This document shows positions 1 through 8,533 of a DNA stretch of 56,713 nt, in pieces; position 1 is the stretch's first letter; every line of letters begins with the position of its first letter. The position numbers and the translations under genes are program-made. This DNA comes from Bacteroidia bacterium (GTDB taxonomy: Bacteria > Bacteroidota > Bacteroidia > Bacteroidales > Azobacteroidaceae). Where the stretch lies: the NCBI GenBank assembly GCA_025999935.1, contig BNXY01000014.1, positions 1-56,713 on the forward strand, written 5' to 3'. The notes under the pieces were generated by a model that saw only the letters and a program-made list of their open reading frames with translations, was not told where the DNA came from and did no database searches.

Positions 1-69
1 GCATTGGAATTGAATGCCGTGGCTTACCTGATAAAGAAGGCCGCCGTGAGCGGTATCAATCCGCATTAA
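1..69 (+). CDS. 3' end of a tandem-array surface protein (partial)
   Basis: Only the last 22 codons and the TAA stop are inside the window. The readable peptide runs from ALELNAVAYLIKKAA to GINPH and is nearly the same as the C-termini of the next two genes (residues about 604-625 and 607-628). It is therefore the 3' end of a third, left-most copy of the same family. It is followed by the same kind of hairpin terminator as the next copy. The function is unknown; the family is described under the complete copies. The assignment as a paralogue is secure, but the length and integrity of this copy cannot be seen. Confidence 0.85.
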   Translation, partial: ALELNAVAYLIKKAAVSGINPH

Positions 70-95
70 TTTATTCCCCTGAACCTACATCTCCT

Positions 96-136
96 AAACC
101 CTGTTAGGTCTTCAAGACCTAACAGGGTTTTTTTTC
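96..136 (+). terminator. Rho-independent terminator after array copy 1
   Basis: The 15-nt arm 96-110 pairs perfectly with 116-130 around a 5-nt loop, and a run of T follows (128-135). It lies 27 nt after the stop codon of the partial first copy. A close relative of the same hairpin follows the second copy. Confidence 0.85.
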
Positions 137-453
137 TTCAAGTCATTAATAATTAATGCTGCACGTCCTTATATACTACACACTATTTTTTTCTCGTCTG
201 TTTGACTTTTTTTGATGTTTTTGGATTTTTAAACCACAAAAGAAATAAAAGTACCATAATTTGACATAAAGTAATTTAATTTCGGATGAATAGCAATCAT
301 CCGCCGCTATTATTGTGAAAAAAAAGAAAATAAAAAGGTAAATAATTGCAAAAATGTTATCTGTTTATTATTTTATATGTTATAATTTTGCAGCGACTTC
401 TAAAATTAAAGACAATTAAATAATTATAAACCAATCAAAATTAATTTAACGAC
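137..453 (+). promoter_or_regulatory. Long conserved leader and promoter of array copy 2
   Basis: This AT-rich stretch of about 320 nt has no gene. It holds a Bacteroidota -7 box, TAATTTTG, at 383-390. The 20-nt block AATTGCAAAAATGTTATCTG at 344-363 recurs exactly at 2593-2612 before copy 3, and in both places exactly 19 nt separate it from TAATTTTG. Its terminal CTG therefore sits where the -33 TTTG is expected. The untranslated leader would be about 58 nt. The rest of the stretch resembles 2395-2592 only patchily. Confidence 0.65.
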
Positions 454-2331
454 ATGACACAAAGAAAAATGTTTAAGATTAAAATGATGTTACTGCTGGC
501 TGCCGCCTTACTAATTGGATCTACGATGCATGCCCAGGTAACGATCGGATCGGGAGAAGCGCCAATCTCCGGATCCTTATTGCAGTTGAAAGACAAATCG
601 AATGCACCTATCGGCGCATCTAACGCACGTAAAGGAGTGGCATTGCCCCGCGTAGAACTCACGGAAAAAGATCAACTTTTCCCGATGTTTGAGAGTAATG
701 GCGCGGGCGGGTACAAAGTGTCGTATGTAAAAGCGGATGAAGACAAAAAACATATCGGCTTGTTTGTTTACAACCTGACGGAAGACGAAGACAAGGATTT
801 GTATCCGGGCTTATACCAATGGGACGGAAAAGAATGGAAAAGTTTCGAGATAAAAATGGAAAATGCCCAATTTGCCCAGCTGGCATGTGACGATATAATT
901 GTCAATGGCACCTATATTGAAGGAACTGTGGTCACTGCGGCAAATTATTTAACAGTTAATCTGGATGTAACCAGAGTGGGCGCGTACTCCTTTTCGATAA
1001 CCTCCGGAAACGGATACAGTTTCTACCTGTCGGGAGTCGCATTAGCTGCAGGACCGATGATCGTAAATGTACCTTGCCAGGGTAAACCCGTCAAGCCACA
1101 GACCGATAATCTTACCATATCCGGCATAGACGTTGTTGGGGGTTGTCAGCCTGAAGTAGAAGTCGTTTCTTCCATAGCCGAATACACTTTAAATTGTTCA
1201 AGTATAGCGGTTAAGGGAATATATAAAAAAGGTACGCCATTAACACCAACCTTAAATACAATAGATATAAATGTAATGGCTTCAACCTCAGGATCATACA
1301 CTATTACAACACCGCTTACCAATGGTATCCAGTTTTCGGCCAGCGGCAAGATTACCTTAGCGAAAGAAGGAGAGACAGAGATATTTACTATTACCCTTAA
1401 AGGTTCGGGAAAGCCTACAGTCAATTTCGACTTTCCAGTAACGATACAAGCAAACACTCTGCAAGGCAGCGCTACCTGTAGCGCTACGGTGCCGGTTACC
1501 CTGCCGCCTATGACTTATGCTATTATTGGCGACGGTGAGTATTCGTGGATTACACAAGCAAGGACAGACGCCCTTTCCAAGGCTTCCAGCAATGGCAGTT
1601 TTGGACCCACCGGAAAAGTAAAGATTCAAGAATTCAAGCTGGCGTGGCAAACAACAAATGTTGCAATTGCAGCCAGTAATTTAAATAGCAACAGTACGGC
1701 TAAACCGGATATTGTCCTCTATTTTTCTTATGGAGCTTCACCTAATGATGCATTAATCAGCGCATTAGCCAACTATATTAAAAAGGGCGGCTGTGTCATT
1801 TATGGAAGTAGAGACAATGAAGTCGGAGAAGCTAACAATCTGATGAATGGAATATTCGGCATAAAACCGGCGATTGCTCAATCAGGTGGTGCGAGTGACG
1901 ATGACGTCTATCCGATAGCCAATCTGCCGAATGATCCTATCATTAACGGTCCGTTTGGCAACCTTGCTTTCCGGTACTGGGGAGAAGACAATGGTAGCTC
2001 TGGGTCGGTAATAATGACTACATTGCCTCCCAATTCCGTACAGATTTGTAGTGCCCGTTCTGCATCCAAAACAAGCAGAAATTCCGACCATTCCATTGTG
2101 TGGTATAACGATTTCTACAATTTTGTCTATTTTGGGGATTCGACCGGAGCTTCCCAAAGTAATAATGATGCGGGCGCTTATCCGACAAGGTACGACTCCA
2201 GCGGATTACCTTTATCTAAGAACTATGGTCCTTCCGGCTATCAACAGTTTGTGTATAATTCGGCATTGGAATTGAATGCCGTGGCTTATCTGATAAAGAA
2301 AGCCGCCGCGAGTGGTATCAACAAGCATTAA
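454..2331 (+). CDS. Secreted multidomain surface protein, array copy 2
   Basis: The 625-residue product has a type I signal peptide ending near STMHAQ (about residue 28). An N-terminal module (about 30-135) has LLQLKD, LPRVELT and GLYQWDGKEW motifs that I recognise as common in Bacteroidales secreted proteins. Two Ig-like repeats of about 95 residues follow (about 145-345). They share the pattern C-x-x-I-x-V-x-G-x-Y-x-x-G. The C-terminal domain (about 350-620) has features of a class I glutamine amidotransferase-like or ThuA-like fold: PDIVLYFSYG, then YIKKGGCVIYGS. No catalytic triad could be assigned. It shares most of its sequence with the next gene, mostly differing in loops. The likely role is surface or adhesin-like, but this is inferred from architecture only. 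No type 9 secretion tail is recognisable. Confidence 0.8.
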   Translation: MTQRKMFKIKMMLLLAAALLIGSTMHAQVTIGSGEAPISGSLLQLKDKSNAPIGASNARKGVALPRVELTEKDQLFPMFESNGAGGYKVSYVKADEDKKHIGLFVYNLTEDEDKDLYPGLYQWDGKEWKSFEIKMENAQFAQLACDDIIVNGTYIEGTVVTAANYLTVNLDVTRVGAYSFSITSGNGYSFYLSGVALAAGPMIVNVPCQGKPVKPQTDNLTISGIDVVGGCQPEVEVVSSIAEYTLNCSSIAVKGIYKKGTPLTPTLNTIDINVMASTSGSYTITTPLTNGIQFSASGKITLAKEGETEIFTITLKGSGKPTVNFDFPVTIQANTLQGSATCSATVPVTLPPMTYAIIGDGEYSWITQARTDALSKASSNGSFGPTGKVKIQEFKLAWQTTNVAIAASNLNSNSTAKPDIVLYFSYGASPNDALISALANYIKKGGCVIYGSRDNEVGEANNLMNGIFGIKPAIAQSGGASDDDVYPIANLPNDPIINGPFGNLAFRYWGEDNGSSGSVIMTTLPPNSVQICSARSASKTSRNSDHSIVWYNDFYNFVYFGDSTGASQSNNDAGAYPTRYDSSGLPLSKNYGPSGYQQFVYNSALELNAVAYLIKKAAASGINKH

Positions 2332-2355
2332 TTTAAATCCCTAAACTAAATCCCT

Positions 2356-2392
2356 AAACCTGTTAGGTCTCGAAGACCTGACAGGTTTTTTG
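2356..2392 (+). terminator. Rho-independent terminator after array copy 2
   Basis: Arms 2356-2370 and 2374-2388 pair with one U-G wobble and are followed by T-rich sequence. The stem sequence, CCTGTTAGGTCT with its complement, matches the terminator after copy 1, so the terminator was duplicated with the gene. Confidence 0.85.
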
Positions 2393-2394
2393 GC

Positions 2395-2701
2395 GTTTTT
2401 TCAAGTCATTAATATTAATGCACATCCTTATATTATCAAATACTATTTTTCAGTCTCACTTCCCTTCCTATATGAATTTTTTAACAACAAAATAAATAAT
2501 AGTTGCAAAATATGACACAAAATGATTTAATTTAGAATTAATTGTATTTATTTGCATTTTTTATTGTAAAAATAGAAATTGCAAATTCGATTAATTGCAA
2601 AAATGTTATCTGTTTATTGTTTTGCATGTCATAATTTTGCCTCGATTTTAAGATTACAGATAAATTGATAATTATAAACCTATTAAAATTAAATTAATGA
2701 C
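2395..2701 (+). promoter_or_regulatory. Duplicated leader and promoter of array copy 3
   Basis: This gene-free stretch of about 300 nt is homologous to the one before copy 2. It starts with the same TCAAGTCATTAAT segment just after the terminator. It ends with the exact 20-nt block at 2593-2612, 19 nt, and the -7 box TAATTTTG at 2632-2639. Similarity is highest in the last 110 nt before the start codon. That pattern suggests selection on the promoter and leader. Confidence 0.65.
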
Positions 2702-4588
2702 ATGAGACAAAGAAAAATGTTCAGAATGTTACTGTTGGCAGCTGCCTTATTAATTGGATCTACGATGCATGCACAGGTAACGATCGGTTCGGGAGAAGCG
2801 CCGGCTCCGGGATCTCTATTACAGTTGAAAAGCAAGGCGAATGCACTTGACGGCGCATTTAACGCATACCAAGGGGTGGGATTGCCCCGCGTACAACTCT
2901 CGGTAAAAGATCAGCTTTATCCAATGTTCCTGAACAACCCGGATGTTCCTACCTCCGGGCCGAACGCCAATTATCAAAACAATAAAAAACAGTTGGATAA
3001 AATGCATATCGGCATGATCGTTTACAACTTGACGGAAGATGAAGACAAGGATTTCTATCCGGGCTTATACCAATGGGACGGGGAAGAATGGAAAAGTTTC
3101 GAGACAAAAATGGGAAATGCCAAATTTAACCCGGTGCCATGTTCCGCCATAACTGTCAATGGCACCTATATTGAGGGAACTGATGTCACTGCGGCCAATT
3201 ATTTAACAATTAAATTAGATGTAACAAAAGCAGGCGCATTCTTCTTTACGATAAACTCCGGAAACGGATACAGTTTCTTCCTGTCTGGAGTTGCATTAAA
3301 TGCAGGGCCGATGACCGTCAATGTACCTTGCCAGGGTAAACCCGCCATTGTACAGACCGATAAACTTAGGGTATCCGGCTTTGACTTGGTTGCGGGTTGC
3401 GAGCCTGTGGTGGAAGTCGTTTCATCCATTGCCGAATACTCATTAGACTGTTCAAGTACGGTAGTCAACGGCAAATATCAAAAAGGTAAGGGATTAACAA
3501 CCTCGCACACAATAATACTCAATATAACGGTTTCAACCTCCGGATCGTACACTATTACGACGCCGCTTACCAATGGTATCCGTTTTTCAGCCAGCGGCAA
3601 AATTACCTTAGCGACAGCTGGAGTAGCAGAGACGCGTACCATTACCCTGATAGGTTCGGGAACGCCTACGGTCAATATTGACTTTCCGATAACAATAAAT
3701 GCAAACACCCTGCAAGGCAACGCTACCTGTAGCGCTACGGTGCCGATTACCCTGCCGGCTATGACATACGCTATTATTGGTACCAACGTATGGTCGTGGG
3801 ATGCAGCACCAAGGAAAAATGCCCTTTACAAAGCTGCGGGTAATGGCAGTTTTGGACCTGACGGAAAGGTAAGGATTGAGAATTTTACGCAGGCGTGGCA
3901 AACATTCGATGTTGCAGCTGCAGCCAATAATTTAAATAACAACAGTGTTAAACCGGATATTGTCCTCTATTTTGCTTATGGGGCTGCACCTACTTCTGCA
4001 TTAACTTCGGCATTGCTTAACTATATTAAAAAGGGTGGCTGTGTCATTTATGGATCTGCCGACGGCACGGCTTCGGCGGTTAACACCCTGATGAATGGAC
4101 TATTCGGCATAAGCCCGGCGACTCCTCAATCAGGTGGTGCGAGTGACGATGACGTTTATCCGATAGCCAATTATCCAAACGATCCTATCATTAACGGTCC
4201 TTTTGGTAACCTTGCTTCCCGGCACTGGGGAGAAGACAATGGTACCACGGGGTCGGTAATAATCACGCAATTGCCTCCCAATTCCGTACAGATTTGTACT
4301 GCCCGTTCCGCATCCAAAACAGGCAGAAATCCTGACCACTCCATTGTGTGGTATAACGATTCCTACAATTTTGTCTATTTCGGGGATTCGACCGGAGCTA
4401 CCACGGGTGATAACAGTGATAATGCATATCCGGCAATGTACAACAACAATGATGGATTACCTTTATCTAAGAACTATGGTCCTGGCACTGCCAGCTTTAA
4501 ACAATTTGTGTATAATGCGGCATTGGAATTGAATGCTGTGGCTTATCTGATAAAGAAAGCCGCCGTGAGCGGTATCAACCCGCATTAA
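2702..4588 (+). CDS. Secreted multidomain surface protein, array copy 3
   Basis: The 628-residue paralogue has the same architecture as the preceding gene: signal peptide to about residue 25, N-terminal module with GLPRVQLS and GLYQWDGEEW, two Ig-like repeats, and the amidotransferase-like C-terminal domain. The starts MTQRKMF and MRQRKMF are near-identical, which supports this start. Differences cluster in an insert near residues 77-100 (PDVPTSGPNANYQ region), in parts of the second Ig-like repeat, and in a few C-terminal loops. The segment around SGGASDDDVYPIAN is unchanged. The gene is monocistronic, with its own promoter and terminator. The function is unknown, and a variable surface protein is the best guess. 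Confidence 0.8.
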   Translation: MRQRKMFRMLLLAAALLIGSTMHAQVTIGSGEAPAPGSLLQLKSKANALDGAFNAYQGVGLPRVQLSVKDQLYPMFLNNPDVPTSGPNANYQNNKKQLDKMHIGMIVYNLTEDEDKDFYPGLYQWDGEEWKSFETKMGNAKFNPVPCSAITVNGTYIEGTDVTAANYLTIKLDVTKAGAFFFTINSGNGYSFFLSGVALNAGPMTVNVPCQGKPAIVQTDKLRVSGFDLVAGCEPVVEVVSSIAEYSLDCSSTVVNGKYQKGKGLTTSHTIILNITVSTSGSYTITTPLTNGIRFSASGKITLATAGVAETRTITLIGSGTPTVNIDFPITINANTLQGNATCSATVPITLPAMTYAIIGTNVWSWDAAPRKNALYKAAGNGSFGPDGKVRIENFTQAWQTFDVAAAANNLNNNSVKPDIVLYFAYGAAPTSALTSALLNYIKKGGCVIYGSADGTASAVNTLMNGLFGISPATPQSGGASDDDVYPIANYPNDPIINGPFGNLASRHWGEDNGTTGSVIITQLPPNSVQICTARSASKTGRNPDHSIVWYNDSYNFVYFGDSTGATTGDNSDNAYPAMYNNNDGLPLSKNYGPGTASFKQFVYNAALELNAVAYLIKKAAVSGINPH

Positions 4589-4615
4589 TCAATCGGTGGA
4601 AATAATAGTGGAAAT

Positions 4616-4649
4616 AAAAAAGGTTATCTCTTGCGGATAACCTTTTTTT
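4616..4649 (+). terminator. Rho-independent terminator after array copy 3
   Basis: AGGTTATC (4621-4628) pairs with GATAACCT (4636-4643), flanked by A on the left and a run of seven T on the right. Its sequence is unrelated to the terminators of the other two copies. That suggests this is the original right-hand end of the array. Confidence 0.85.
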
Positions 4650-4682
4650 GTTGCAAAACCGGCTGAATAATAAATTGAATAA

Positions 4683-4714
4683 TTTGCTCATAACAAAACA
4701 AATATATATCTTTG
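4683..4714 (+). promoter_or_regulatory. Bacteroidota promoter of the GH43-like gene
   Basis: A -33 TTTG (4683-4686) is separated by 20 nt from the -7 TATCTTTG (4707-4714), an exact TAnnTTTG match. Transcription would start near 4720. This excludes an in-frame TTG at 4712, which lies inside the -7 box, and supports the ATG at 4736 as the start codon. Confidence 0.8.
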
Positions 4715-4735
4715 TTCCGATTTAATAAAAAAAAT

Positions 4736-5875
4736 ATGAAAATATATGTATTGGCGGGATTATTCACGCTTGGTTTATTTACCGCTTGCTATACAACGGG
4801 GCAGGTAAAAAGAGAATTTTTAAAAAGCTCCGTTGGTCAAGAAGCAACACGGCCTTATTCCAATATGGCATTGACGGCTACTTATGTCGGGAGCGCCATT
4901 TACCAAACAGATTGGTATAATTGGTGCGTGTCGCCCATTTCAGGGAAAGACGGCAAAATTCACATTTTCAGCGCCCGTTGGCCTGCCAATGAAGGCATGG
5001 ACGGATGGTTGGGCAGAAATGCACAAATAGCTCATTTTATCGCAGACAAACCGGAAGGCCCTTTCCGATTTAAAGGAGTAGTCATGGAAACATCCATGCT
5101 TCCGGATACGCTTACGATGCGCGCTCCCCACAATCCCCGATTAGAATACGTTGACGGTAAATATGTCCTCTTATACATTCTTCAAAATCCGCAGACCAGA
5201 GGCCAAACCGGGCAACGCGTCGGAATGATGATTGCCGACGACATTAATGGGAAATGGCGTTTTGCCGGCGATAAGGATGGTATTATGGTGGAGCCGTCAA
5301 ACACGCCCGGACACTGGACGTATAAGGCGGCGCTCGGCGCCGATAATCCGGCATTTTTAAAGATAAAAGACAAATATTACATTTATTACAAATGCGGAGC
5401 GCCTAAGATGTTCGACGCCAAATACGGTTATGCCGTATCCGACAAATTAGAAGGGCCATACACCTTGTGCGATAAACCCATTACCGATAATGTATCCTAT
5501 CTTGAAGACGCACAAGCTTTTGCCTATAATGGCAATTATTATTTGTTGACTACGGACAATCTGGGAGGAAATACCGGCGTCTTTGGCGATTTGATGCTTT
5601 GGAAATCAAAAACCGGTTTGGATTTCAAATTAACCGACGTCCAAATTGCTATGGGAAATATTTTTGATTATTGGGGTACAGAAAAAGATAAACAAGATTT
5701 GTTCGATAAAGGTGGCTATTTCGAAAGGCACCATAGCGGAAAATTAGAACGTCCCGCCATCCTTTTCATAAATGGAAAACCGGCCTATATGTATGCAGTA
5801 GGCGGTGTAAATATCAACGGTGGAGCTAATTCGGAATCATATATCTTTAAAATATCCATGGAAAACAGCGATTAG
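4736..5875 (+). CDS. GH43-like five-bladed beta-propeller lipoprotein
   Basis: The 379-residue product starts with a lipoprotein signal. FTAC around residues 13-16 puts the acylated cysteine near position 16, so it is probably membrane-anchored. The body shows repeated propeller-blade motifs of glycoside hydrolase family 43 and related (GH117-like) proteins: WCVSPISGKDGKIHIFSARW, then PHNPRLEYVDGKYVLLY, DNPAFLKIKDKYYIYY, and a late EDAQAFAYNGNYYLL. The GH43 pattern of acidic residues spread over blades is plausible, but I cannot assign the catalytic triad confidently. Substrate is unknown; a plant or algal glycan is typical for the clan. The start codon is fixed by the promoter. The 3' end overlaps the convergent aminotransferase gene by 4 nt. 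Confidence 0.75.
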   Translation: MKIYVLAGLFTLGLFTACYTTGQVKREFLKSSVGQEATRPYSNMALTATYVGSAIYQTDWYNWCVSPISGKDGKIHIFSARWPANEGMDGWLGRNAQIAHFIADKPEGPFRFKGVVMETSMLPDTLTMRAPHNPRLEYVDGKYVLLYILQNPQTRGQTGQRVGMMIADDINGKWRFAGDKDGIMVEPSNTPGHWTYKAALGADNPAFLKIKDKYYIYYKCGAPKMFDAKYGYAVSDKLEGPYTLCDKPITDNVSYLEDAQAFAYNGNYYLLTTDNLGGNTGVFGDLMLWKSKTGLDFKLTDVQIAMGNIFDYWGTEKDKQDLFDKGGYFERHHSGKLERPAILFINGKPAYMYAVGGVNINGGANSESYIFKISMENSD

Positions 5876-7068
5876 TTCTTGCCATTGTATTCCTCCAGCG
5901 CCTTTTCCAGCACAATCATCGCCTTTTGCAATTCATCTTTTTTGAGCACGTAAGCGATGCGGACTTCGTTTTTTCCCAACTCCGGCTTGGTATAAAATCC
6001 GGATGCGGGCGCCATGAAAATGGTTTGCCCTTCGTATTCAAAATCCGACAGACACCAGGCGCAGAATTTATCGGCGTCATCGACCGGCAGACGGGCTATG
6101 GTGTAGAATGCACCCATCGGTATCGGCGAATATACGCCGGAAATCTTGTTCAGGGAATCAATCAAAAAATTACGCCGCGACAAGTATTCTTCATAAACAT
6201 CCTGCATGTATTCTTCCGAAACACCCAAGGAAGCCTCCGCGACAATCTGCCCCAACAAAGGCGGACTCAAACGCGCCTGACAAAATTTCATGACCGTTTT
6301 CCGCAATTCTTTGTTCCGGGTAATCAACATGCCTTCCCGGATGCCACATTCGCTATATCTTTTTGATACGGAATCGATTAATACTACATTTTCTTCTATA
6401 CCCACCAAGTGGAAAGCGCTCACGTAAGGTGAACCTGTATAGATAAATTCGCGATATACTTCGTCCGAAAACAGATAAAGGTCGTATTTTTTTACCAAAT
6501 CCCGGATTTTATTCATCTCTTTCCGCGAATAGAGATAACCCGTCGGATTGTTGGGATTGCAAATCAAAATGCCTTTCGTGCGTTCGTTGATAAGCGCTTC
6601 AAATTCCTCAATCGGAGGCAAAGCAAAACCGTCTTCTATATTGGAAACGACTGTGCGGATCACTGCGCCTGCGGAAATGGCAAACGCCATGTAATTGGCA
6701 TAAGCCGGTTCGGGCACAATGATTTCGTCGCCGGGATTCAGACAGGCCATAAAGGCAAAAAGCACGGCTTCCGAACCGCCGGTGGTGATGATAATATCGT
6801 CGGGACTTACGTTGATTTTGAACTTGGAATAATAATGCACCAACTTTTCCCTATAACTCCAAAAGCCGTTACTCGGACTGTATTCCAATATTTTACGGTC
6901 TATTTTCCGAACCGCATCCAATCCGACTTCAGGGGTAGGAATATCCGGTTGACCGATATTCAAATGATAAACTTTCAAACCTCTTGCTTTGGCCGAATCC
7001 GATAATGGCGCTAATTTGCGTATCGGCGATGCGGGCATTTCTATTCCTCTTTCTGATATTTTAGGCAT
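5872..7068 (-). CDS. PLP-dependent class I/II aminotransferase
   Basis: The 398-residue product is a fold-type I aminotransferase of the aspartate-aminotransferase family, cytosolic. Visible motifs are LNIGQPDIPTPE near the N-terminus, the TTGGSEAVLFA cofactor-binding loop, NPNNPTGYLYS, SDEVYREF, and SVSKRYSECGIREG with the Schiff-base lysine at about residue 236. Likely substrates are aspartate or another amino acid with 2-oxoglutarate; specificity cannot be read from sequence. The frame is open up to 7125, but a promoter at 7101-7131 on this strand lies downstream of that ATG. The start at 7068 (MPKISERG) is therefore preferred. It is divergent from the DUF3078 gene. Confidence 0.88.
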   Translation of the reverse strand: MPKISERGIEMPASPIRKLAPLSDSAKARGLKVYHLNIGQPDIPTPEVGLDAVRKIDRKILEYSPSNGFWSYREKLVHYYSKFKINVSPDDIIITTGGSEAVLFAFMACLNPGDEIIVPEPAYANYMAFAISAGAVIRTVVSNIEDGFALPPIEEFEALINERTKGILICNPNNPTGYLYSRKEMNKIRDLVKKYDLYLFSDEVYREFIYTGSPYVSAFHLVGIEENVVLIDSVSKRYSECGIREGMLITRNKELRKTVMKFCQARLSPPLLGQIVAEASLGVSEEYMQDVYEEYLSRRNFLIDSLNKISGVYSPIPMGAFYTIARLPVDDADKFCAWCLSDFEYEGQTIFMAPASGFYTKPELGKNEVRIAYVLKKDELQKAMIVLEKALEEYNGKN

Positions 7069-7100
7069 GAAAAATGTATTAAAAAGTTTAAAATTGGCCA

Positions 7101-7131
7101 CAAATATACGAGATTTCATTGTCATAACAAA
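7101..7131 (-). promoter_or_regulatory. Bacteroidota promoter of the aminotransferase gene
   Basis: On the minus strand, TTTG (7131-7128), 19 nt, then TATATTTG (7108-7101) match the Bacteroidota -33/-7 consensus. The predicted leader to the ATG at 7068 is about 27 nt. Confidence 0.75.
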
Positions 7132-7171
7132 ATAAATACTTAATTTCGCGGAAATAAAAATTTAATAGTCC

Positions 7172-8533
7172 ATGCATTTTTTTCAAAGGATACAATTTTA
7201 TTGCGTTTTGATTTTCGTATTTGCTTTTTTTACTTCAACCGGCTTGTTTGCTCAAATTGAAGTTGAAACCGTAGATTATCCGGTATTTGCTATGGATAAC
7301 GATACGGTTATTCCTGTACCGGATTCATCCGAACAAGTGCGCTATACGCCTGTTACTATTGATACGGTTATCATAAATCCTTTTCTTTTGCCTTTGGTTT
7401 TTGATGAAAAATATGTATGGCCGCCGGTTTCTTTGCTGCCTGCTTCGCCTTTTGCGAAACAGTCCGCATTTCCGCCGCTTATTTCCGGAAATAAATTGTT
7501 TGTCGATAAACATCACCGGATGGATATTTACAGGAATGCATATCTGTATATAATAAAGAATCGCTTGGATTTGATAAAATATACGAAGAAAGATTTTCCG
7601 GAGAAAAGAGAAGTTTTGGAAGAAATTCAATCAACCGTTTTTCAAAGTCTTTTTAAGGTAGATTATGATTTAGTTGACGATAAAATACAAAAGCCGGAGC
7701 GATTCAATCCGAAACGCAGGTATTGGATTTATAGCGGAAATAGTTTAATCCAATTTTCTCAAAATTATATTTCCGAAAATTGGTACAAAGGTGGTATCGG
7801 AAATTTGAATTTATTGAATCAACAAAGTTTTTCCGCCAATTACAAAAAAGGAAAGGTAGAATTTAACAATTTCTTTGAATGGAAATTGAGCTTATACACC
7901 AACCCGAAAGATACACTGCGCAACACCAAAATTGGGGAAGACTTGGTAAGACTTTACAGTACTTTTGGTATTCAAGCGGCGCATAATTGGTATTATTCAT
8001 CCAATATTGAAGTAAAAACCCAACTCTTCAAAAATTTCAAAGAAAATTCGACAAACATTGTTTCTGCCGCCATATCTCCATTGCTTGCCAACGTGGGTAT
8101 TTTGGGTATGAGATACCAGTTGGAGAAAACGTATCCCAAGGTAAGAGGGAAAAAACTTAATTTTTCCATGGATATATCGCCCTTATCCATCCAATATACT
8201 TACGTATTAAGCGATGAAGTGGATCCTGCCCGGTTCGGCATTGAGGCAGGGAAAAAGCATACGTTTAATTTCGGTTCGACTTTAAACGCCAAATATGTGA
8301 TGTTCTTTAATAAAAATATCAGTTTTTCTTCCCGGCTCAAATATTTTACCAATTACGAAAAGGCCAACCTCGAATTGGAAAATGAATTAAATATGCCGAT
8401 CAACCGGTTTTTTTCAACGCGCATCTATTTGTACGCCCGGTTTGACGATAGCAAAGGATTAAAAAAAGATCCCAAATTGGGCTATTTACAATTGAACGAA
8501 CTGTTGAGTTTCGGATTTAATTACAAATGGTAA
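7172..8533 (+). CDS. DUF3078 family outer-membrane protein
   Basis: The 453-residue product has a signal peptide (MHFFQRI start, cleavage near TGLFAQ, residue about 28). A linker of about 150 residues follows, then a region matching the Bacteroidota family DUF3078. Recognisable pieces are QFSQNYISENWYKGG, LNLLNQQSFSANYKKGKVEF and a C-terminal run of alternating hydrophobic strands ending in FGFNYKW, as expected of a beta-barrel. Members are thought to sit in the outer membrane; their role is unknown. The 3' end overlaps the convergent methyltransferase gene by 13 nt. Confidence 0.8.
   Translation: MHFFQRIQFYCVLIFVFAFFTSTGLFAQIEVETVDYPVFAMDNDTVIPVPDSSEQVRYTPVTIDTVIINPFLLPLVFDEKYVWPPVSLLPASPFAKQSAFPPLISGNKLFVDKHHRMDIYRNAYLYIIKNRLDLIKYTKKDFPEKREVLEEIQSTVFQSLFKVDYDLVDDKIQKPERFNPKRRYWIYSGNSLIQFSQNYISENWYKGGIGNLNLLNQQSFSANYKKGKVEFNNFFEWKLSLYTNPKDTLRNTKIGEDLVRLYSTFGIQAAHNWYYSSNIEVKTQLFKNFKENSTNIVSAAISPLLANVGILGMRYQLEKTYPKVRGKKLNFSMDISPLSIQYTYVLSDEVDPARFGIEAGKKHTFNFGSTLNAKYVMFFNKNISFSSRLKYFTNYEKANLELENELNMPINRFFSTRIYLYARFDDSKGLKKDPKLGYLQLNELLSFGFNYKW

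Noticed and set aside
4712..4735. TTG start for the GH43-like gene
   Set aside because: The TTG is part of the -7 promoter box, and the ATG at 4736 starts exactly at the lipoprotein signal.
7069..7125. Upstream in-frame ATG of the aminotransferase gene
   Set aside because: A two-box promoter (7101-7131) lies downstream of this ATG, and the extra residues are not family-like.
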